Position numbers and translations under genes: made by a program. Below the pieces are notes generated by a model that had not been told where the DNA came from, did not search any database, and worked only from the letters and a program-made list of their open reading frames with translations. Shown here piece by piece: positions 5,387 to 5,478 of a DNA stretch of 5,478 nt. Positions within the stretch are counted from its first letter, which is position 1; each line of letters starts with the position of its first letter. The stretch lies in contig USHT01000089.1 of assembly GCA_900554455.1 (NCBI GenBank), positions 1-5,478 on the forward strand. The letters are read 5' to 3'. Source of the DNA: an uncultured Collinsella sp. (GTDB taxonomy: Bacteria; Actinomycetota; Coriobacteriia; Coriobacteriales; Coriobacteriaceae).

Positions 5387-5478
5387 ATGGATCGCAAAAA
5401 AGCAATCGCGCTCTCATTTTCCGTTCCCGTCGCATGGGGCTTTTCGTACCCCCTCATGAAGATCGGCATGGACAGCAT
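5387..5478 (+). CDS. EamA/DMT-superfamily transporter, N-terminal fragment (runs off the window)
   Basis: Thirty codons are visible, beginning at the ATG at 5387 after AAAAGGAG (5375-5382) with 4-nt spacing. The sequence starts with a short basic N-terminus (MDRKK), enters a first membrane helix, and carries 'VAWGFSYPLMKIGMD' at residues 15-29. This matches the start of EamA (drug/metabolite transporter) proteins, which usually read W-G-x-[ST]-[FY]-x3-K-x-[GA] at the end of helix 1. Full-length members have about 300 residues and ten helices in two EamA repeats, and export metabolites, amino acids or drugs. Divergence from a LysR gene supports the call, as this pairing is common. The rest of the gene lies outside the window, so intactness and substrate are unknown. 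Confidence 0.8.
   Translation, partial: MDRKKAIALSFSVPVAWGFSYPLMKIGMDS

Overview
The window looks like ordinary chromosome from a fairly GC-rich Gram-positive bacterium. Gene content and style (short SD-to-start spacing, a MATE exporter, a LysR regulator divergent from an EamA transporter, small orphan membrane proteins) suggest an actinobacterium of the class Coriobacteriia, perhaps Collinsella. That assignment is inference from style and remembered protein resemblance; no search was run.

Layout. Positions 2-238 (+) encode a small Cys/His zinc-knuckle-like protein at the window edge. Convergent to it, 287-991 (-) encodes an RsmJ-type 16S rRNA guanine methyltransferase, preceded on the same strand by an unrecognised 47-residue single-pass membrane protein (1055-1198). 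A 133-residue four-helix membrane protein (1428-1829, +) then faces an RlmA-type 23S rRNA guanine methyltransferase (1958-2773, -). The convergent gap between them holds a strong hairpin terminator (1868-1903) and a second GTCCC-containing inverted repeat. rlmA diverges from a complete MATE-family exporter (2952-4334, +). The gap between those two contains a 58-bp near-perfect palindrome (2830-2887), the most striking non-coding structure here. The MATE gene converges on a LysR-type regulator (4362-5228, -) with only 27 bp between them. Divergent from the regulator, the window ends in the first 30 codons of an EamA/DMT transporter (5387-end, +), with a plausible LysR operator in the 158-bp gap.

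How the genes work together. RsmJ and RlmA are two rRNA base-modification enzymes acting on different ribosomal subunits; they are not in one operon but have nearly identical translation-start leaders. The MATE protein probably exports cationic or drug-like compounds. The LysR/EamA pair is a self-contained regulator-plus-transporter unit. I see no tRNA, rRNA, CRISPR array, transposase or phage gene, and no convincing new multi-gene system. The points most worth following are the palindrome, the small membrane protein ahead of rsmJ, and the altered SAM-binding loop of RlmA.
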